From Persicaria tinctoria (lineage: Eukaryota; Streptophyta; Magnoliopsida; Caryophyllales; Polygonaceae), in contig JBANSL010000013.1 of the NCBI GenBank assembly GCA_037127255.1, forward strand, positions 11,552,688-11,616,687: a DNA stretch of 64,000 nt, in the 5' to 3' direction. The notes beneath the pieces were generated by a model. The model was not told where the DNA came from, searched no databases, and was given only the letters and a program-made list of their open reading frames with translations. The position numbers and the translations under genes were made by a program. Shown one piece after another: positions 10,423 to 21,797 of the stretch; the first letter of the stretch is position 1; each line of letters opens with the position of its first letter.

Positions 10423-13133
10423 CTAGCCATCGTCGTCACCAGCGAAACTGTATCGAGTTTGTTCTGTTGTAGACAATAGAATGTTATGAACTATCCACCC
10501 CCTTTGTTTCATCTGGTCGTATAACTCGTATAGTTCTCCTTCGACCTGACATTTGCTCTCTTGCGTCACCTTAAACCACTCGGCTGCCAGTGCGTTTGAC
10601 GCCTCTCCAGCTTTCACCAAGTTCTCCCATTTGATGCTTTCTTCGTGCAAAGCTTCTCGTACGAGGCACGCCTATAACAGGAAACAAGTATACATAATCA
10701 CGAACGAGAAATTTTCCGGGATCTATCTACTCAGGACTCAACAAACCTGCAAGAGCCCTGCGACTGCCTCCATTGTTCCAGCCCCTTCTCGAAGGCAAAC
10801 AAGTATTCCCTGCAGCAGTATTATGCGTCAGAACACGAGAAGGTACAAGGCAGAAAAAAGAGAGAACTCTGATTTTCGCAAAACTTACTTTTTGGGATGT
10901 CCTTGTTAATCGTAGAGAGGACTCGGGGCAGATGAAATAGAAATCCTTGCTAGTCAAGGTTTTCATTGTCAGGAATGTCAAAAGTGGCAGTTGCTTCTTT
11001 ACATCCACACAGCCAACTCGGATTGACCACAGCTCCTTACCGGCGCTGCCAAAGAGGTTGATTTCTTCCTGTTTGCTCACCTCCGCAGGTGAAGGGACAC
11101 ATCTGAACTGGATCCATGCCTTGATAATAATCTCAAGCCTATCCTGAACATTATTATTCGTAATCAAGTTAGACTGTCTCCAGACGAACATTATATATAA
11201 TCTCTTCTTAACAATTAAAGGTAGAAATGCATTATATTCCTAAAATGGATTTGCCATGCCTTTTAAGCATTAAAAGCACCCTAAAGCAACAAACAGAAAA
11301 GTGAAATCAACTGAGTAATGCATAAACCAACCTTGGTTAGGGTTTGGAGATGGACGTGCTTCAGTGCTTGATAAATTCCGAAAAGATCCATCGCTGAGAA
11401 AAAGGGATACACTAAAAATGGCAATGCTGCTTGTAATCTAGGCAAAAACAAGCTTTCATTAGGAGAAGGAGATAGCAAGAGCTACAATAATATCACAACA
11501 ACATTACAATGATAAAGAAGAACGCGAAAAAAATGGAATGGTTGGCTAAAAGGATAAACCTATGATTTTTCTTGCACAATAGATTCAGCACAGCAGCAAG
11601 CAGAAGACCCAGGTTATCGAAGCAAACGGTTTGTATCTAAAATACAAAAAAAATTTTTTATTAAATTTAGGGAAATCAATATGCAAGAGCAAGAAAGTTG
11701 CTTGTCCTAGTAAGCCATATAAACCAACCTGGGACTTTGCTGAAACTTCGCCCAAATTATCCACTAACGCAAAGCTCCTGTGAACAGCAGGCTGAAAATT
11801 GACTGACACTGTTAAATCATGAAATGAGAAACCAGTCATGGGTGAAAAAAATCGACGCTGTCCTATTAGCATACTGAAGCTACTATCTTATAACTACAAC
11901 TCCAATACGAACAACATATGCATAGTTCAGCTCTTTTTCAATGCAAGCTCGGGCATAAGTTGGAAGGTAGAAAGTACTCACATAAGTTGCAAGGTGGCAG
12001 GCCAAGCTTATTTGCTTAGCAATGTTGGCAACAGATGCAAGAAGCAAGAAGCAGTGTGGAAACACCGGGGTCAGCAGCTCGAGTCCAATGCCCAAGCTGA
12101 ACATAACAGACGTCGCCAACCTAACTCTCTAAAAGCAAAGAGAAAAAGAAGAGGGAAATTACATGCCTGCGAATGCTAATCCTAGAAGGTTGATAAAATT
12201 CAATTCGCAAAATGCCGAGTGCTTCATACTAACTACTAAGGATGATACTGTCAATGTCAAACATCAAATTTGGAATGGATCACAATGGTAAAGAAGCCAA
12301 TCATACCTTCAAGTTGGTATCAAAGGCAGAACCTACTGTGGCAGTGTAGATGCACCTGCTCAACCTTCCAAGTCCATCCTTCAACACCCAGTTCAGTGCC
12401 GCAGCTGACGAAAAAGACCGGGCATACCCTACTCCGATTGCTCGAAACATTGCCTACGATTGAATTTATGTGAATCAATCACCATTTAGTGGTGAGATCA
12501 TATGCAACAACAGCAACAACAAAACCCTGAAAATCTTGATCAATGCCCAGACAAACAGTGCTGTTGCGTGGAATTAAAGCCCTAAAAATCAAATTCAATA
12601 CCCTAATTTTGGAAACTCCGAGCAAAATTGAAAAAGCATGACAGTACCTGGGTGGCGAGAACCTGAAGAGCTGAGCTGAAAACCCGGTGGAAGAACTTCC
12701 ACTTGACATAGTCGACGTAATTTCCATGGACATGCTTCGGTATGAAAAAATCACTAACAGCACACTGGAAAAAACTCCTCAGCTTCTTCAATCCGTCGTC
12801 AAAATCTAAACAAACGGACGCTGTGGCATCGTCGATGGAGAGTAATTCGAGGCGATTACCATCCCAGAAGTACCTCGAAACCTTGCCCCTCTTCTTAACC
12901 AGTATGGGAAGGTCGGTTTCAAAGAGAGGGAGAATAAGATTCCCGTCTTCTTTCGGTTCGGAATTGTGCTGAGAAACGGAGCCGCAGCGTTTCAGGCCAG
13001 TCGAGAGAGAGAGGGTTCTAAAGGAGGCATTTTTATGGCGGATTGATGAATCAGAGTACAGCTTTAGGGGAAATAATCGAGGGGGATTGAGATGGGGATG
13101 AGGATTCGCGTGAATTCGTGATTGCGATTGCAT
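10423..13133 (-). CDS. ROOT UVB SENSITIVE family protein (DUF647), 9 exons, about 530 aa
   Basis: RUS proteins are plant DUF647 proteins linked to UV-B responses, auxin transport and vitamin B6 balance; several are plastid or membrane associated. Minus-strand exons (high to low): 13133-12648, 12453-12307, 12128-11982, 11791-11729, 11636-11560, 11437-11332, 11143-10889, 10809-10747, 10671-10423. They total 1,593 nt, one frame, with GT-AG junctions. Recognisable blocks: DFFIPKHVHGNYVDYVKWKF, FSSALQVLATQ, then AMFRAIGVGYARSFSSAAAL, NWVLKDGLGRLSRCIYTATV, FSLGIGLELLTPVFPHCFLL, VHRSFALVDNLGEVSAKSQ, VCFDNLGLLLAAVLN, LPFLVYPFFSAMDLFGIYQ and a C-terminal LLSTTEQTRYSF. The first about 60 residues are rich in S, R and H, as a transit peptide would be. 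RUS4 and RUS5 are the closest fits by length and C-terminus; I cannot choose between them. It is divergently placed 243 bp from the NFD6-like gene. Confidence 0.94.
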
Positions 13134-13376
13134 AACAACAAGCTTTTAGGGTTATAAGAAGAAGACGAAGAGTTGCTCAGCTCTGGTTCATACGTTCAAT
13201 TGTTCAAATTAGGAAGATGAAGACGAAGATGTGGACATTTGATTCGGTTCAGGCTGCGTGGGCGATGTGAAGATGGGCCGTTTAAACCGGTAAAGGCCCA
13301 TTACCATTCCACGAATCAAACTCGCGCAAACCCTCGCAAGTTGCACACATCTGTGATCTGTTCTCCGAGATCCGCC
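13134..13376. promoter_or_regulatory. Shared divergent promoter region of the RUS and NFD6-like genes
   Basis: Only 243 bp separate the two start codons on opposite strands, so this interval must hold both 5' UTRs and probably a bidirectional promoter. GA/AG-rich runs (AGAAGAAGACGAAG at 13,157-13,170 and a related run at 13,214-13,230) are the only notable motifs. No convincing TATA box is seen. Positional inference. Confidence 0.55.
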
Positions 13377-14405
13377 ATGGCCACCGCCGCTGCTAGATCA
13401 ATCTTCCGGTCATCGTCTTCCATCCGCAATGCCACCGCCAGACTCGCCTCCGGTGCCAAGCCCTCGCCCTCTCCTTTTCGCCTCCCTACCACCAAACCTC
13501 TCTCCAATCGCATTTTCAGGTAATCTTATCGTCTCTCTGTTGAATCTCAATTCAATTGGATTACATCACACACAGATGAATTAAAGATAGTATTTTTTTT
13601 GGATGCGAAAGGTGCCCCGTCGAGCTGAGCTCCTGTGTGGATACGATTCAGCCCTTCCACACCGTCACTGCTTCCGCATTGATGACTTCCATGCTCTCCA
13701 TCTCTCAGCGCAGCTACGGTTGGCTTCCTGAAGGTAATTCTTTTCTTTCCTGAAGGTGTATTGTTTGGACTTGTTTGCCATTGTTCTTCATTTTCTGCAA
13801 GTGCGGCGATTTTCTGTAAATTGGGTACCTTCCCAAATTGCAGCAATCCAAGTAATAGTGGCCAAAAAGACAAATTAGTATATTAAATGACCCCCTGAGG
13901 ACAAATTGGTATATTAAAAGTCTTTAGGGACAAATAGGTATATTAAAAGTGCTCTAATGGACAAATTGGTATATTAAAAGACTCTAGTCGACAAATAACC
14001 CTTTTTACATCATTGGACTTCCTTTTCATTTTATTTTTTTAATAAAATCATGTTAATATATTTGTATGATAATTGATTGGTTACATACTCATATAATCTT
14101 ATTCATTTGGTTATATAATCATAAAACAAAAATTAAATTTGGTATATATTTCTATCAAATTATAAAACTATTGAATTTTTATTACTATTTGTCACTAATA
14201 ATATATATTATATACATTTTATTAAATAAAAACTTTATTACAATGGTTGTTTATATAAATTGCACAAATTAAATTATCCCACAAAAATATGAGCTAGTAT
14301 TTGTTTGGAAATCACACAAAAAATGTTAAATAAAAATGAAATATGAGAATTTTTATAAAACCGTTCAAGATGAAATAATTAGTTAAAATTATATTTTGTA
14401 TGTTG

Positions 14406-14472
<67 letters not shown>

Positions 14473-16768
14473 TAATTGTTTTCTAAAAATAAGCAATAAG
14501 TGTTTTAACTTGCGATTTGTAAACCAACTATTAAATAGCTGTTTTTTTTTTGTATTTGTACAAAAAACCAATAAAATGTATATGTAATAATATTTTATAC
14601 AACATTATTAGTTACAAACATATGGTAAAAAAATAAAAAGTTTTATAATTTGATAGAAATATATCCAAATTTTTTTTATGATTATATAGTCAAATGAATA
14701 AAAGTTAAATAAAAAAATAATTTTTTTAAAATATATGAAAATGTTTTTATTAAGAAAAATCAAATGAAATGAAGTCAAATGAGGCAAAAAGGGCTATTTG
14801 TCCCTTAAAGTTTTTTGATATACTAGTTTTTCCACAAGAGCACTTTTAATATACCTATTTGTCCCTTGAATCTTTTAATATACCAATATGTCTTAGGGGA
14901 TCATTTAATATACCTATTTGTCTTTTCGGCCAAGTAATAGTAGTATTTGGTGTTGAATTATATTTTTGGAAAGGATTCGACTGCAACAAGGTAAATGAGG
15001 GACATTGATCAGAATACTTGGGTCAAGAATACAACATTTTTCTGATCAAAAAAAAAAAAAAATACAACATTTCCATAATACTACTTCCATTGATTAGTGC
15101 ATGTTTGGAATGCCAAAGTTTATTAAAATCTAGCTTAAAATTATAATGGAGATTAAATTAAATCTAGCTTAAAATTATAATTGTAAGAAATTCTTTATAA
15201 AATTTCATGAATAGGTTAAAATTTTACCCTTTAGACTAACTCTAATGGAACGATGCAAATTCTTAAGGGCCCGTTTGAAAAGGGTATATAGATATAGGAT
15301 ATAGGCTATGGGTATAAGATATAGATATCAATCTATAGGTATTGGGTATGGGTATGAGATTGATATCTATATCTTATATCTACCGTTTGGAAATGGTATA
15401 TAGATATCAAAATTTAAAAAAAAAAAGTTAATAAAAATGAAACGTTCAAAACTCATCAGTCTCCAATTTTGCTCTTCGGTCGTCTACCTCAATTCCCCCA
15501 TTTTTGCTCTCAATTTTGCTTCAATCGTCCTCAGACATAGCTAATTTGAAAGCTCAATCAGACATGGTGGGCACCGAAGAGGAGGATCGAACCCAATTTT
15601 TCCTCCCATGCCAGTTGAAGATAACTGTGATTCCCCATGTTCTTCAGCTTCCGTTGCACCATACCTATTCTCCTTTCAAGTGAACAAGTATCCTATTTCT
15701 ATTTCTCATGTCACTGCAAAAAACTTGCAATTTTTCAATCCCTTCATCAAACAAAAAGGGGGGAATTTGGGCTTCTTGACTATGGGATTTTACAGCCCTA
15801 GTTGACCTTGAAGGTAATTATGTCATACCCTTAGGGTTTGAAAATTTCTCAATTTAAAAAAAAAATTTCGAACAGATGCAAAGAAAAAAAAATTCGAACA
15901 GATGCAAGTGACGATGAATTCGAAAATTTTCGAGTAGAAATGTGAAGAGATGCAAAGCAAATAGTTTGAACAGATGCAATAAGGAGAATAGAGAAGAGGA
16001 GGAGAAGCTATAGCCCCCAATTTTTGGGGATATCCAAAAGTGAAGAAAGCTATAGAATTAGTATATGGGGATATAGGATTGATATCTATATACCAATTTG
16101 AAGAAATATACCAAATAGGAAATATAGATATTGAGTCTTCTATACCCATAGCCTATATCTATATACCCATCCCAAACAAGCCCTAAATGTGCACACAAAG
16201 AGGAGCGTTATAGCTCCTCCGTGTGTATTTATTTGGATAGAAGAGTAAAAATTGCATATTTATCTTCCATGTGTATCTATTTAGATAGAAGAGTATAAAT
16301 GCATATTCAACCAATGGAGAAAATTGCAAGCACATTTGGATACTCAACCATTTGAATTAGTCTTATAAATAGCGTTATACAAAGCTATTTTTCTTGAAAG
16401 ATGCGAAAAGCTTTGCGAAACAAGCCCTAAGTAAATGAATAGAAACACTCTTTCTCATAGCTTTTCTAATTATGGATTTTTCCTTCTTGGCATAGGTATC
16501 TAGCAGTAGCACACTTGATGTCTTTCTATTCCTTTCAACTTGGTGAGTGCTTCTTGTATGCTGACCTTCCATATTCAACATATGAAATAGGCGTCGGATG
16601 TAGAAATTATGAGGTGTTAACCAGCAATTTTAGGATGCCATCCACATTCGAAACTGTTATATGTCATTCGCCATTCCATACTAAAGATGCTATCTATCTT
16701 TCCTCTTCATCGTGGTCTAAGATTGGTTATTCCTTTTGCTAAATGTAGGCTGCCGCAAGACTAGATGA
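13377..16768 (+). CDS. NFD6-like: NUCLEAR FUSION DEFECTIVE 6-like small mitochondrial protein (3 exons, 94 aa)
   Basis: In Arabidopsis, NFD6 is a small organelle-targeted protein needed for polar nuclei fusion. Exons: 13377-13519, 13612-13733, 16749-16768. The first exon encodes [20 protein letters not shown], a Ser/Arg/Ala-rich presequence. The second encodes the family core [20 protein letters not shown], then [20 protein letters not shown]. The last splice adds GCRKTR and a stop, which matches the alternative short tails known in this family. All junctions are GT-AG. Intron 2 is about 3.0 kb because it holds two transposons (13860-14931 and 15267-16183). If transcription or splicing stopped inside intron 2, a protein ending just after WLPEG would result, so isoforms are plausible. 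Confidence 0.88.
13860..14931. mobile_element. Mutator-like foldback element in NFD6 intron 2
   Basis: It is flanked by a perfect 10-bp duplication AAGTAATAGT (13850-13859 and 14932-14941). The ends start GGCCAAAAAGACAAAT and end ATTTGTCTTTTCGGCC. The long terminal inverted repeats (about 140 bp) each consist of four subrepeats of about 35 bp built on GACAAAT(A/T)GGTATATTAAAAG. The 9-10 bp duplication and long TIRs fit a Mutator-like MITE. The AT-rich centre holds an ATT microsatellite. No transposase is present. Confidence 0.9.
14407..14475. repeat. (ATT)n microsatellite
   Basis: About 18 uninterrupted ATT units, followed by a few ATC variants, lie within the Mutator-like element. Poly-isoleucine open frames here on both strands are artefacts of this repeat. 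Confidence 0.95.
15267..16183. mobile_element. Tourist/PIF-Harbinger-like element in NFD6 intron 2
   Basis: The ends GGGCCCGTTTGAAAAGGGTA and (complement) GGGCTTGTTTGGGATGGGTA are inverted. A TAA duplication lies on each side (15264-15266, 16184-16186). The TIR extends through many TATAGATATAGG/GGTATGGGTAT subrepeats. At 917 bp it is long for a MITE. The middle (15,440-15,830) is less AT-rich but has no transposase-like frame. Confidence 0.82.
16190..16320. repeat. Short imperfect tandem repeat in NFD6 intron 2
   Basis: Two diverged units, about 60 bp each, share GTGTAT(T/C)TATTT(G/A)GATAG, then AAGAGTA(A/T)AAA. Confidence 0.6.
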
Positions 16769-18132
16769 AGAACAAGACGAGATGGAATTTCGGGAATCTT
16801 TGATGGTTTTGGTCATGAAAACTAATGAGAATGGTACATTTTAGAGGCAAGCAGGCATTATATTGGTGATTGTATTACACTCAATCTGAAATTACAAATT
16901 TTTTGCGTTCACTACAAGATATAATTTGTGCCAAACTTGTTCAATGTCATATTTGTTCGACAACTTGTAATCCCAACCATTTATGCATTGGAGAGACCGT
17001 GGTGTTTGTCTTATATACTACGCTTGGGATTGGAGGAGGCTGATGTGCTTGAGAGGTTTGTGAAAGTGCCTTTGAAACAACCTGGCCGACACTGATGGCG
17101 TTGTGGGAAGAACTGCTGATGGCTAAGTGGTCATATCCCCTTCAATTAACGAAAACTGTCTCTATTTTTTCAACTGTTGTTGTCACGCTGCAACTGCAAT
17201 ATCAACCACCGAAAGAACTTAAATCCATTAGGAGGCATTTCACTGTCATGCTGTTAGTATGATTTTCTCAATGCAGCACTTATGTCAAGATTAAAGTCCG
17301 TTGGTCGTATGATTTACCAACTAATATCTCAAAATACTACGACGAGCAACAAAACATGGGTGCTGGACTGCTAGCTCAGTAAGACGAGCAGTCATCAATT
17401 CATCGTGAAAGTATCTCTCGGTATCAGATGCAATGCTTGGAACACTAAACTGTCAATAATAGTTCTTCCTATTATTAAGTTGAAACATATATGAAAATCA
17501 GCAAAAGAATGTTTAAGATTTCTGTTTTCCTTGATCTTCCCGGATTTTACTTTCAAAGAGTAATAACAGATCGTATTTGTAGATGATGAAAAGGATTCAG
17601 TAAAACCTTGAGGTTCTAATGTGGTTTGATATTTTAACAAGTGCATGATGAAATGCATAGATTGGAAACAAAGGCAATGTAATCAAATCAAAATGAACAA
17701 GATGAGAAAAGCTGCATTTTTACTAGCTAAGCTTACATTCATCTTAACATTGTTGCTGACGATTGTGGTCTACTTCTGCTGCACCACTCACCTTAATTGG
17801 TCAGATAACCAGTGATTTGAATGTAGAAAATCATAGTAAGTGGTGCATCATGGAGTGGACTACAAGTGTAATTGTGTTTAGTGAAGAACTTGAACAATCA
17901 AAAACCAAGGAAAATGGAAACCTTACAATGGAGTTATTTAACAGCGAACTAGGTTAGTAGGTCACAAATTCTCATAAGCAATTGAGAGATCTTCATCAAA
18001 TTGTCACAGAATCTCACACTCCAAATTGTAGACAAAGGTCACAAATTGCACATAAGCAGTTGAGATCTTCCGATCAAATCAAGCTGCATCACAGTCACTA
18101 GGCTTTGATCTATGTATAAAAGAAACTCATCT
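16769..18132. other. Spacer between the NFD6-like and methyltransferase genes
   Basis: The first few hundred bases are probably the NFD6 3' UTR. The rest holds only short frames (for example minus-strand 17,395-17,658) with no recognisable family. Near 17,950-18,080 there is a small direct duplication (AGGTCACAAATT...CATAAGCA(A/G)TTGAGA). No repeat ends found. Confidence 0.5.
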
Positions 18133-18816
18133 TTACTTGTTCTTCTTCCTGAAGATAAAGACATCGGCCTCTTCGTATGCATAATCCGGATGCAGGTGAT
18201 CGTGAGGAACTTTCTGGATCTCGAAAACAGCCGCAGAAACCTCCCAAAACAGCGCATCAGCCTCAGGAGACCTAACCTGGTACCCTAGCAAAACGACGCC
18301 GTTGTCGGACAACAGAGCCTCCATAGTTTCGACAAGCGGCTTCACCGTCTCCTCTATATAGACGACGTCGGCGGCGAAGACGATGTCGAAGGGGCCATGG
18401 GGGTGGAGCTGAGCCTGGATCTGAGCGGCGTTGGACCAGTAAAGCTGTGCGGTCTTGAGGGACTTATTGAGCACGGGCTTGTTGCGCTTGAGGTTGCGCT
18501 TGAGGGCGGGCATGACGGGGGCGATGTCCGTCAAAACGACGTCGTGGAGGCCGAGCAGGTAAAGCCCCATGCCGGCGGCGCCGCATCCAGCGCCGATCTC
18601 GATTGCGCGCTTGCGGCGGAAGTCGAGGAGGGCGGCATAGGGGTTGCTGTTGTCCGATTCGGCGGCAGAAGGGATCCAACGCTCGGCGAATTTGACAAGG
18701 ACGAGGGAGCACGGCCAGACGGAGGTGCCGACGTGCATCGAGCCGTTGTCTTGCTGAAGGGAGAGGACGGCGCCGCCCACCGGCAGCTCGATAACCGGCG
18801 AATCGCTGAATTTCAT
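18133..18816 (-). CDS. METTL21-type protein-lysine N-methyltransferase (single exon, 227 aa)
   Basis: A class I (seven-beta-strand) SAM-dependent methyltransferase of the Methyltransf_16 family, whose characterised members methylate lysines of chaperones and translation factors, using S-adenosylmethionine in cytosol or nucleus. Visible: the W-P-C-S-L-V-L-V region near residue 34, motif I AIEIGAGCGAAGMGLYLLGL (about 71-90, SAM binding), motif post-I VVLTDIAPVMPALKRNLKRN (about 93-112), and FDIVFAADVVYIEETVKPLV with the D-V-V-Y active-site signature (about 143-162), then the C-terminal beta strands ending DVFIF. The length fits a complete enzyme. The coding DNA is GC-rich, so other frames are also open here. 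The exact substrate cannot be told. Confidence 0.93.
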   Translation of the reverse strand: MKFSDSPVIELPVGGAVLSLQQDNGSMHVGTSVWPCSLVLVKFAERWIPSAAESDNSNPYAALLDFRRKRAIEIGAGCGAAGMGLYLLGLHDVVLTDIAPVMPALKRNLKRNKPVLNKSLKTAQLYWSNAAQIQAQLHPHGPFDIVFAADVVYIEETVKPLVETMEALLSDNGVVLLGYQVRSPEADALFWEVSAAVFEIQKVPHDHLHPDYAYEEADVFIFRKKNK

Positions 18817-19470
18817 TTCAACTACCGGAAATGAAATTCCCCCCTCCCTCCACCTCTCCCTCCGGTAAGTGGTAAGTGATAAATGGTAGGGTTGGGCTCA
18901 AGTGGGCTGGGCCTAATGGGCCTACATATATAAAGCCACCGATTATCCAAAACTGATGAAAGATGTTTAGCGTTTGACATTTGAAGGTTATGTAGTTTTG
19001 AGATTGATTTTTGTTGTTTTATTTTGTTAATATAAAAAATATGGATTATGATATTTACTAGAATACGTTTATGTAACATGTTTATTTAATTTCATATTTG
19101 AATTGGACAATGGTTGAATTTTTTTATTTTTTTTTGTAAAGTAAGCACTTAGATCCATTATAATACTGGGTGAAATCAAACTTATCACTTATTAGTCCGT
19201 ATATATTATCCTTATCCGCTAGTAATATTTGACAAATGTTAAACAAAAATAAAAAATTAATAATGTGAATAAGAAACATATATGTGTATATGTGGGGAAA
19301 GGTTATGGTATAAAAGATCATTCTGATGCAAAATTCTAGTATGTAAATATTTTCTTTTTTTTATTCTTTCGCTTGGAAAATTTAAAAATAATTGCACTTT
19401 TAAAAATTTCACGAGAGCAAGACTAGTATAAGAAGGTACTCTTTTAAAAACATGCTTAAATACTATTTCA
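18817..19470. other. Methyltransferase upstream region and AT-rich spacer
   Basis: 18,817-18,960 is the likely promoter and 5' UTR. From about 19,365 a block (GAAAATTTAAAAATAATTGC...CACGAGAGCAAGACTAGTAT) recurs at about 41,640-41,760 in the palindrome loop, so it is a dispersed repeat. No gene is visible. Confidence 0.6.
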
Positions 19471-19479
19471 TACTAGGTA

Positions 19480-19690
19480 ATAATTATGACACAAAGTGAT
19501 CTATGCAGTCTAATTTGCAATGTTTGTGAGGACGTGAACCATATTTTATTACAGTGCCCCAAAGCAAGAAGAGTATGGGAGCATTTTCAACCGGTAGGCA
19601 AGCTAAGCCGACGAACCCCGGATGTACGGGGAGGTTTCGAATTGGTGTTGAAAACAGGACGGAAAGATTGGATCCAACAATGGGTGCATG
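19480..19690 (+). pseudogene. LINE zinc-binding (zf-RVT) fragment, left part
   Basis: The plus frame reads CSLICNVCEDVNHILLQCPK, then ARRVWEHFQPVGKL: the C-x-x-C...H-x-x-x-x-C zinc-binding region of plant LINE ORF2. The reading continues on the other side of a hAT insertion at 20,967, which marks this as the left half of a split LINE copy. Confidence 0.87.
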
Positions 19691-20958
19691 CAGGGGCGGC
19701 CGTCCCACCTTTCGACCCTCTTGGTTCTACATATACGTGACTTGATTTAGGTTCCGTCTTCGCCCGGGCTCGAAAATTGCAAGGTGATAGGAGGAGGAGG
19801 GCGTGGGGACAAGTGGTAATTGAGAGATAGCCAACTAAATTAAGACCGAGAGCGAGAGATCGAGGGAGGAGATCGAAGCCCAGATCTGATAGATTACATA
19901 GGTTTCATATTGTATAGTGGGCTAAAAGCCCGTTAAGGCCCAATACCTGTGTAACCTATATATATATGTTATATCAATGAATGGAAACCCTCAAGGAGGA
20001 CATTACAATCAATCTCATGATCTCACATGGTATCACAGCCTAAGATCCAAAGACCCAAATTTTTCTCTCTCCCCTTCTTCTAAAAACCCTAGCCTCCCCC
20101 CCCCCCCTCTCCTTCGGCCGCCCCTCACCCCTCTCGGCCACCCCTAGCCGAGATCAGTCCCCCCCCCCCCCTCCTTCGGCCGCCCCTCACCCCTCTCGGC
20201 CACCCCTAGCCGAGATCAGTCCGCCACCTCCCCCTTGTGCCGCCACCCTTTTTCCCCCGTCGTCCCCAGGCGCGCCCGCGTGATAGATTACATAGGTTTC
20301 ATATTGTATAGTGGGCTAAAAGCCCGTTAAGGCCCAATACCTGTGTAACCTATATATATATGTTATATCAATGAATGGAAACCCTCAAGGAGGACATTAC
20401 AATCAATCTCATGATCTCACAAGATCAATTCAAGCATGTCACTGGAATGAAGGAGATGAATAGAGATTTGCATTTTCCATCATTTAATTTACAATTTTTA
20501 CCCAAATCTTTTATTAATTATATTTTAAGTTCAAATTAATTTTGGTTTGCAAATGATGGATATTATTTTAATATTAACTTAACATTAGATAGTTTGTATA
20601 TAAATTTGTGATTTTTAAAGTTCGTATCATTTTTTTCCACAATGGATAGTTCGTATTATTTTCATCTAATTTTCCTAATTAAAATGTTGAAATTCGAATT
20701 GATTCGAAGCAAAGAATATAAGAAGATTCTACGTTAAATATTTGAATTTCAAATCAAGTGTTGGTTTATTTCATTGTTTATGAATTATGATTAGAGATTT
20801 CGGTATGGGTAAATATTTTGCTCGAATCAACTAAGTGCTAAATGTTGGTTCATCCACTTCTCGCAATGTAATTGCAAATGTTGATAATTCTAATGTGAAG
20901 GCAAATGTGGATAATTCAATTTCGCCCCACCTTTCGACGACTCTTGCGGCCGCCACTG
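19691..20958. mobile_element. hAT element inserted in the LINE
   Basis: The ends are CAGGGGCGGCCG and (complement) CAGTGGCGGCCG, the typical hAT TIR, with an 8-bp duplication GGTGCATG (19683-19690, 20959-20966). Subterminal copies of CCCACCTTTCGAC occur at both ends. No transposase frame survives, so it is non-autonomous. A TRIM retrotransposon (19887-20421) sits inside it. Confidence 0.9.
19887..20421 (+). mobile_element. Young TRIM retrotransposon with identical 141-bp LTRs
   Basis: LTR1 19887-20027 and LTR2 20281-20421 are identical over 141 bp by direct reading; both start TGATAG and end CTCACA. A 5-bp duplication AGATC flanks them (19882-19886, 20422-20426). The primer binding site TGGTATCACAGCC abuts LTR1 and resembles the initiator-Met type with one change. 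The 253-bp interior is pyrimidine-rich and contains a 63-bp tandem duplication (CTCCTTCGGCCGCCCCTCAC and following, twice). There is no obvious polypurine tract before LTR2, which is odd. It codes for nothing and must be mobilised in trans. Confidence 0.92.
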
Positions 20959-20966
20959 GGTGCATG

Positions 20967-21265
20967 CTATAGATGTCATATGGATGGCTAGAAACAAACG
21001 CATATTTGAGGCAGTGGGTATGGAGATTGATGAAATGGCCCGGATTGTCAAGCAAAGGATAGTCGATTACAATCGAGGAAGGGGGATTGCTCCGAAGAAG
21101 CAGCTAGGAGAGGCTGCAAGCAGTGTCGGATGGATGAAACCGTCAGATGGGTTTGTCAAGGTAAACAGCGACCCCGCAGTACGTGGATGATAGGAAGGGG
21201 AGTGGCGTGGGTTGTGTGGCTCGAAATCACGAAGGACATTTGGTATATAACTCAACCTTGACCCG
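20967..21265 (+). pseudogene. LINE fragment, right part (start of RNase H region)
   Basis: It reads HAIDVIWMARNKRIFEAVGM, then IVKQRIVDYN, then WMKPSDGFVKVNSDPA, the typical linker and start of the RVT_3 domain in plant LINEs. It continues the fragment at 19480-19690 across the hAT insertion. Stops near 21,187 break the frame. Confidence 0.87.
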
Positions 21266-21320
21266 ATTTTATCATTTTCCATTATTTAAGACACAAATCA
21301 TAATAACAATAATAATAGTA

Positions 21321-21788
21321 GGGGATTGATAAATACACCGCTAATTTTTACTAGAACCACCGCTAATCTCCGTAACTCCTTGTGGAGTTAAGTCCGCACC
21401 ATGTTGCGGAATACTTTTGACGTCGTGCCAAACAGCCTTTGCGCTGACTTAACTCCGCAACTCCTTACGGAGTTAAGTCGGCACCCGGTTGCGACTCTGT
21501 GTCCGATTCTCCTTCCAAGGAGTAAATCCAAGGAGAAAAAAAAAAGTTACGCATTAGGATGCGGAACTATATTGAGATTTTTTTTTTTAACATATAGGTT
21601 AGGGAACTTCGCATTACGATGCGAACCTCTCTCCGCAATGTCTTGCGGACGTTTTGTCGATGGACTTTTAGGGCGTGTTTGGCACGATGTCCGGGGAGAT
21701 CCGCAAGGGGTTGCGGAACTCGGTCTGTAGGGGGTTGCAGAGATTAGCGGTGGTTCCAGTAAAAATTAGCGGTGTATTCAGAAAACCC
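21321..21788. mobile_element. Mutator-like MITE with internal TTGCGGA motifs
   Basis: A 9-bp duplication ATAATAGTA (21312-21320, 21789-21797) flanks ends GGGGATTGATAAATACACCG and (complement) GGGTTTTCTGAATACACCG. The inverted ends stay alike for about 50 bp (ACCGCTAATTTTTACT, CACCGCTAATCTC). The interior repeats TTGCGGA and GGAGTTAAGTC motifs. It has no transposase. Confidence 0.87.
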
Positions 21789-21797
21789 ATAATAGTA

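Noticed and set aside
14389..14587. Poly-isoleucine open frames on both strands
   Set aside because: They are produced by the (ATT)n microsatellite within a Mutator-like element.
18397..18834. 145-codon plus-strand open frame over the methyltransferase gene
   Set aside because: It is the antisense shadow of a GC-rich coding exon. The minus-strand frame has full methyltransferase motifs and this one has none.
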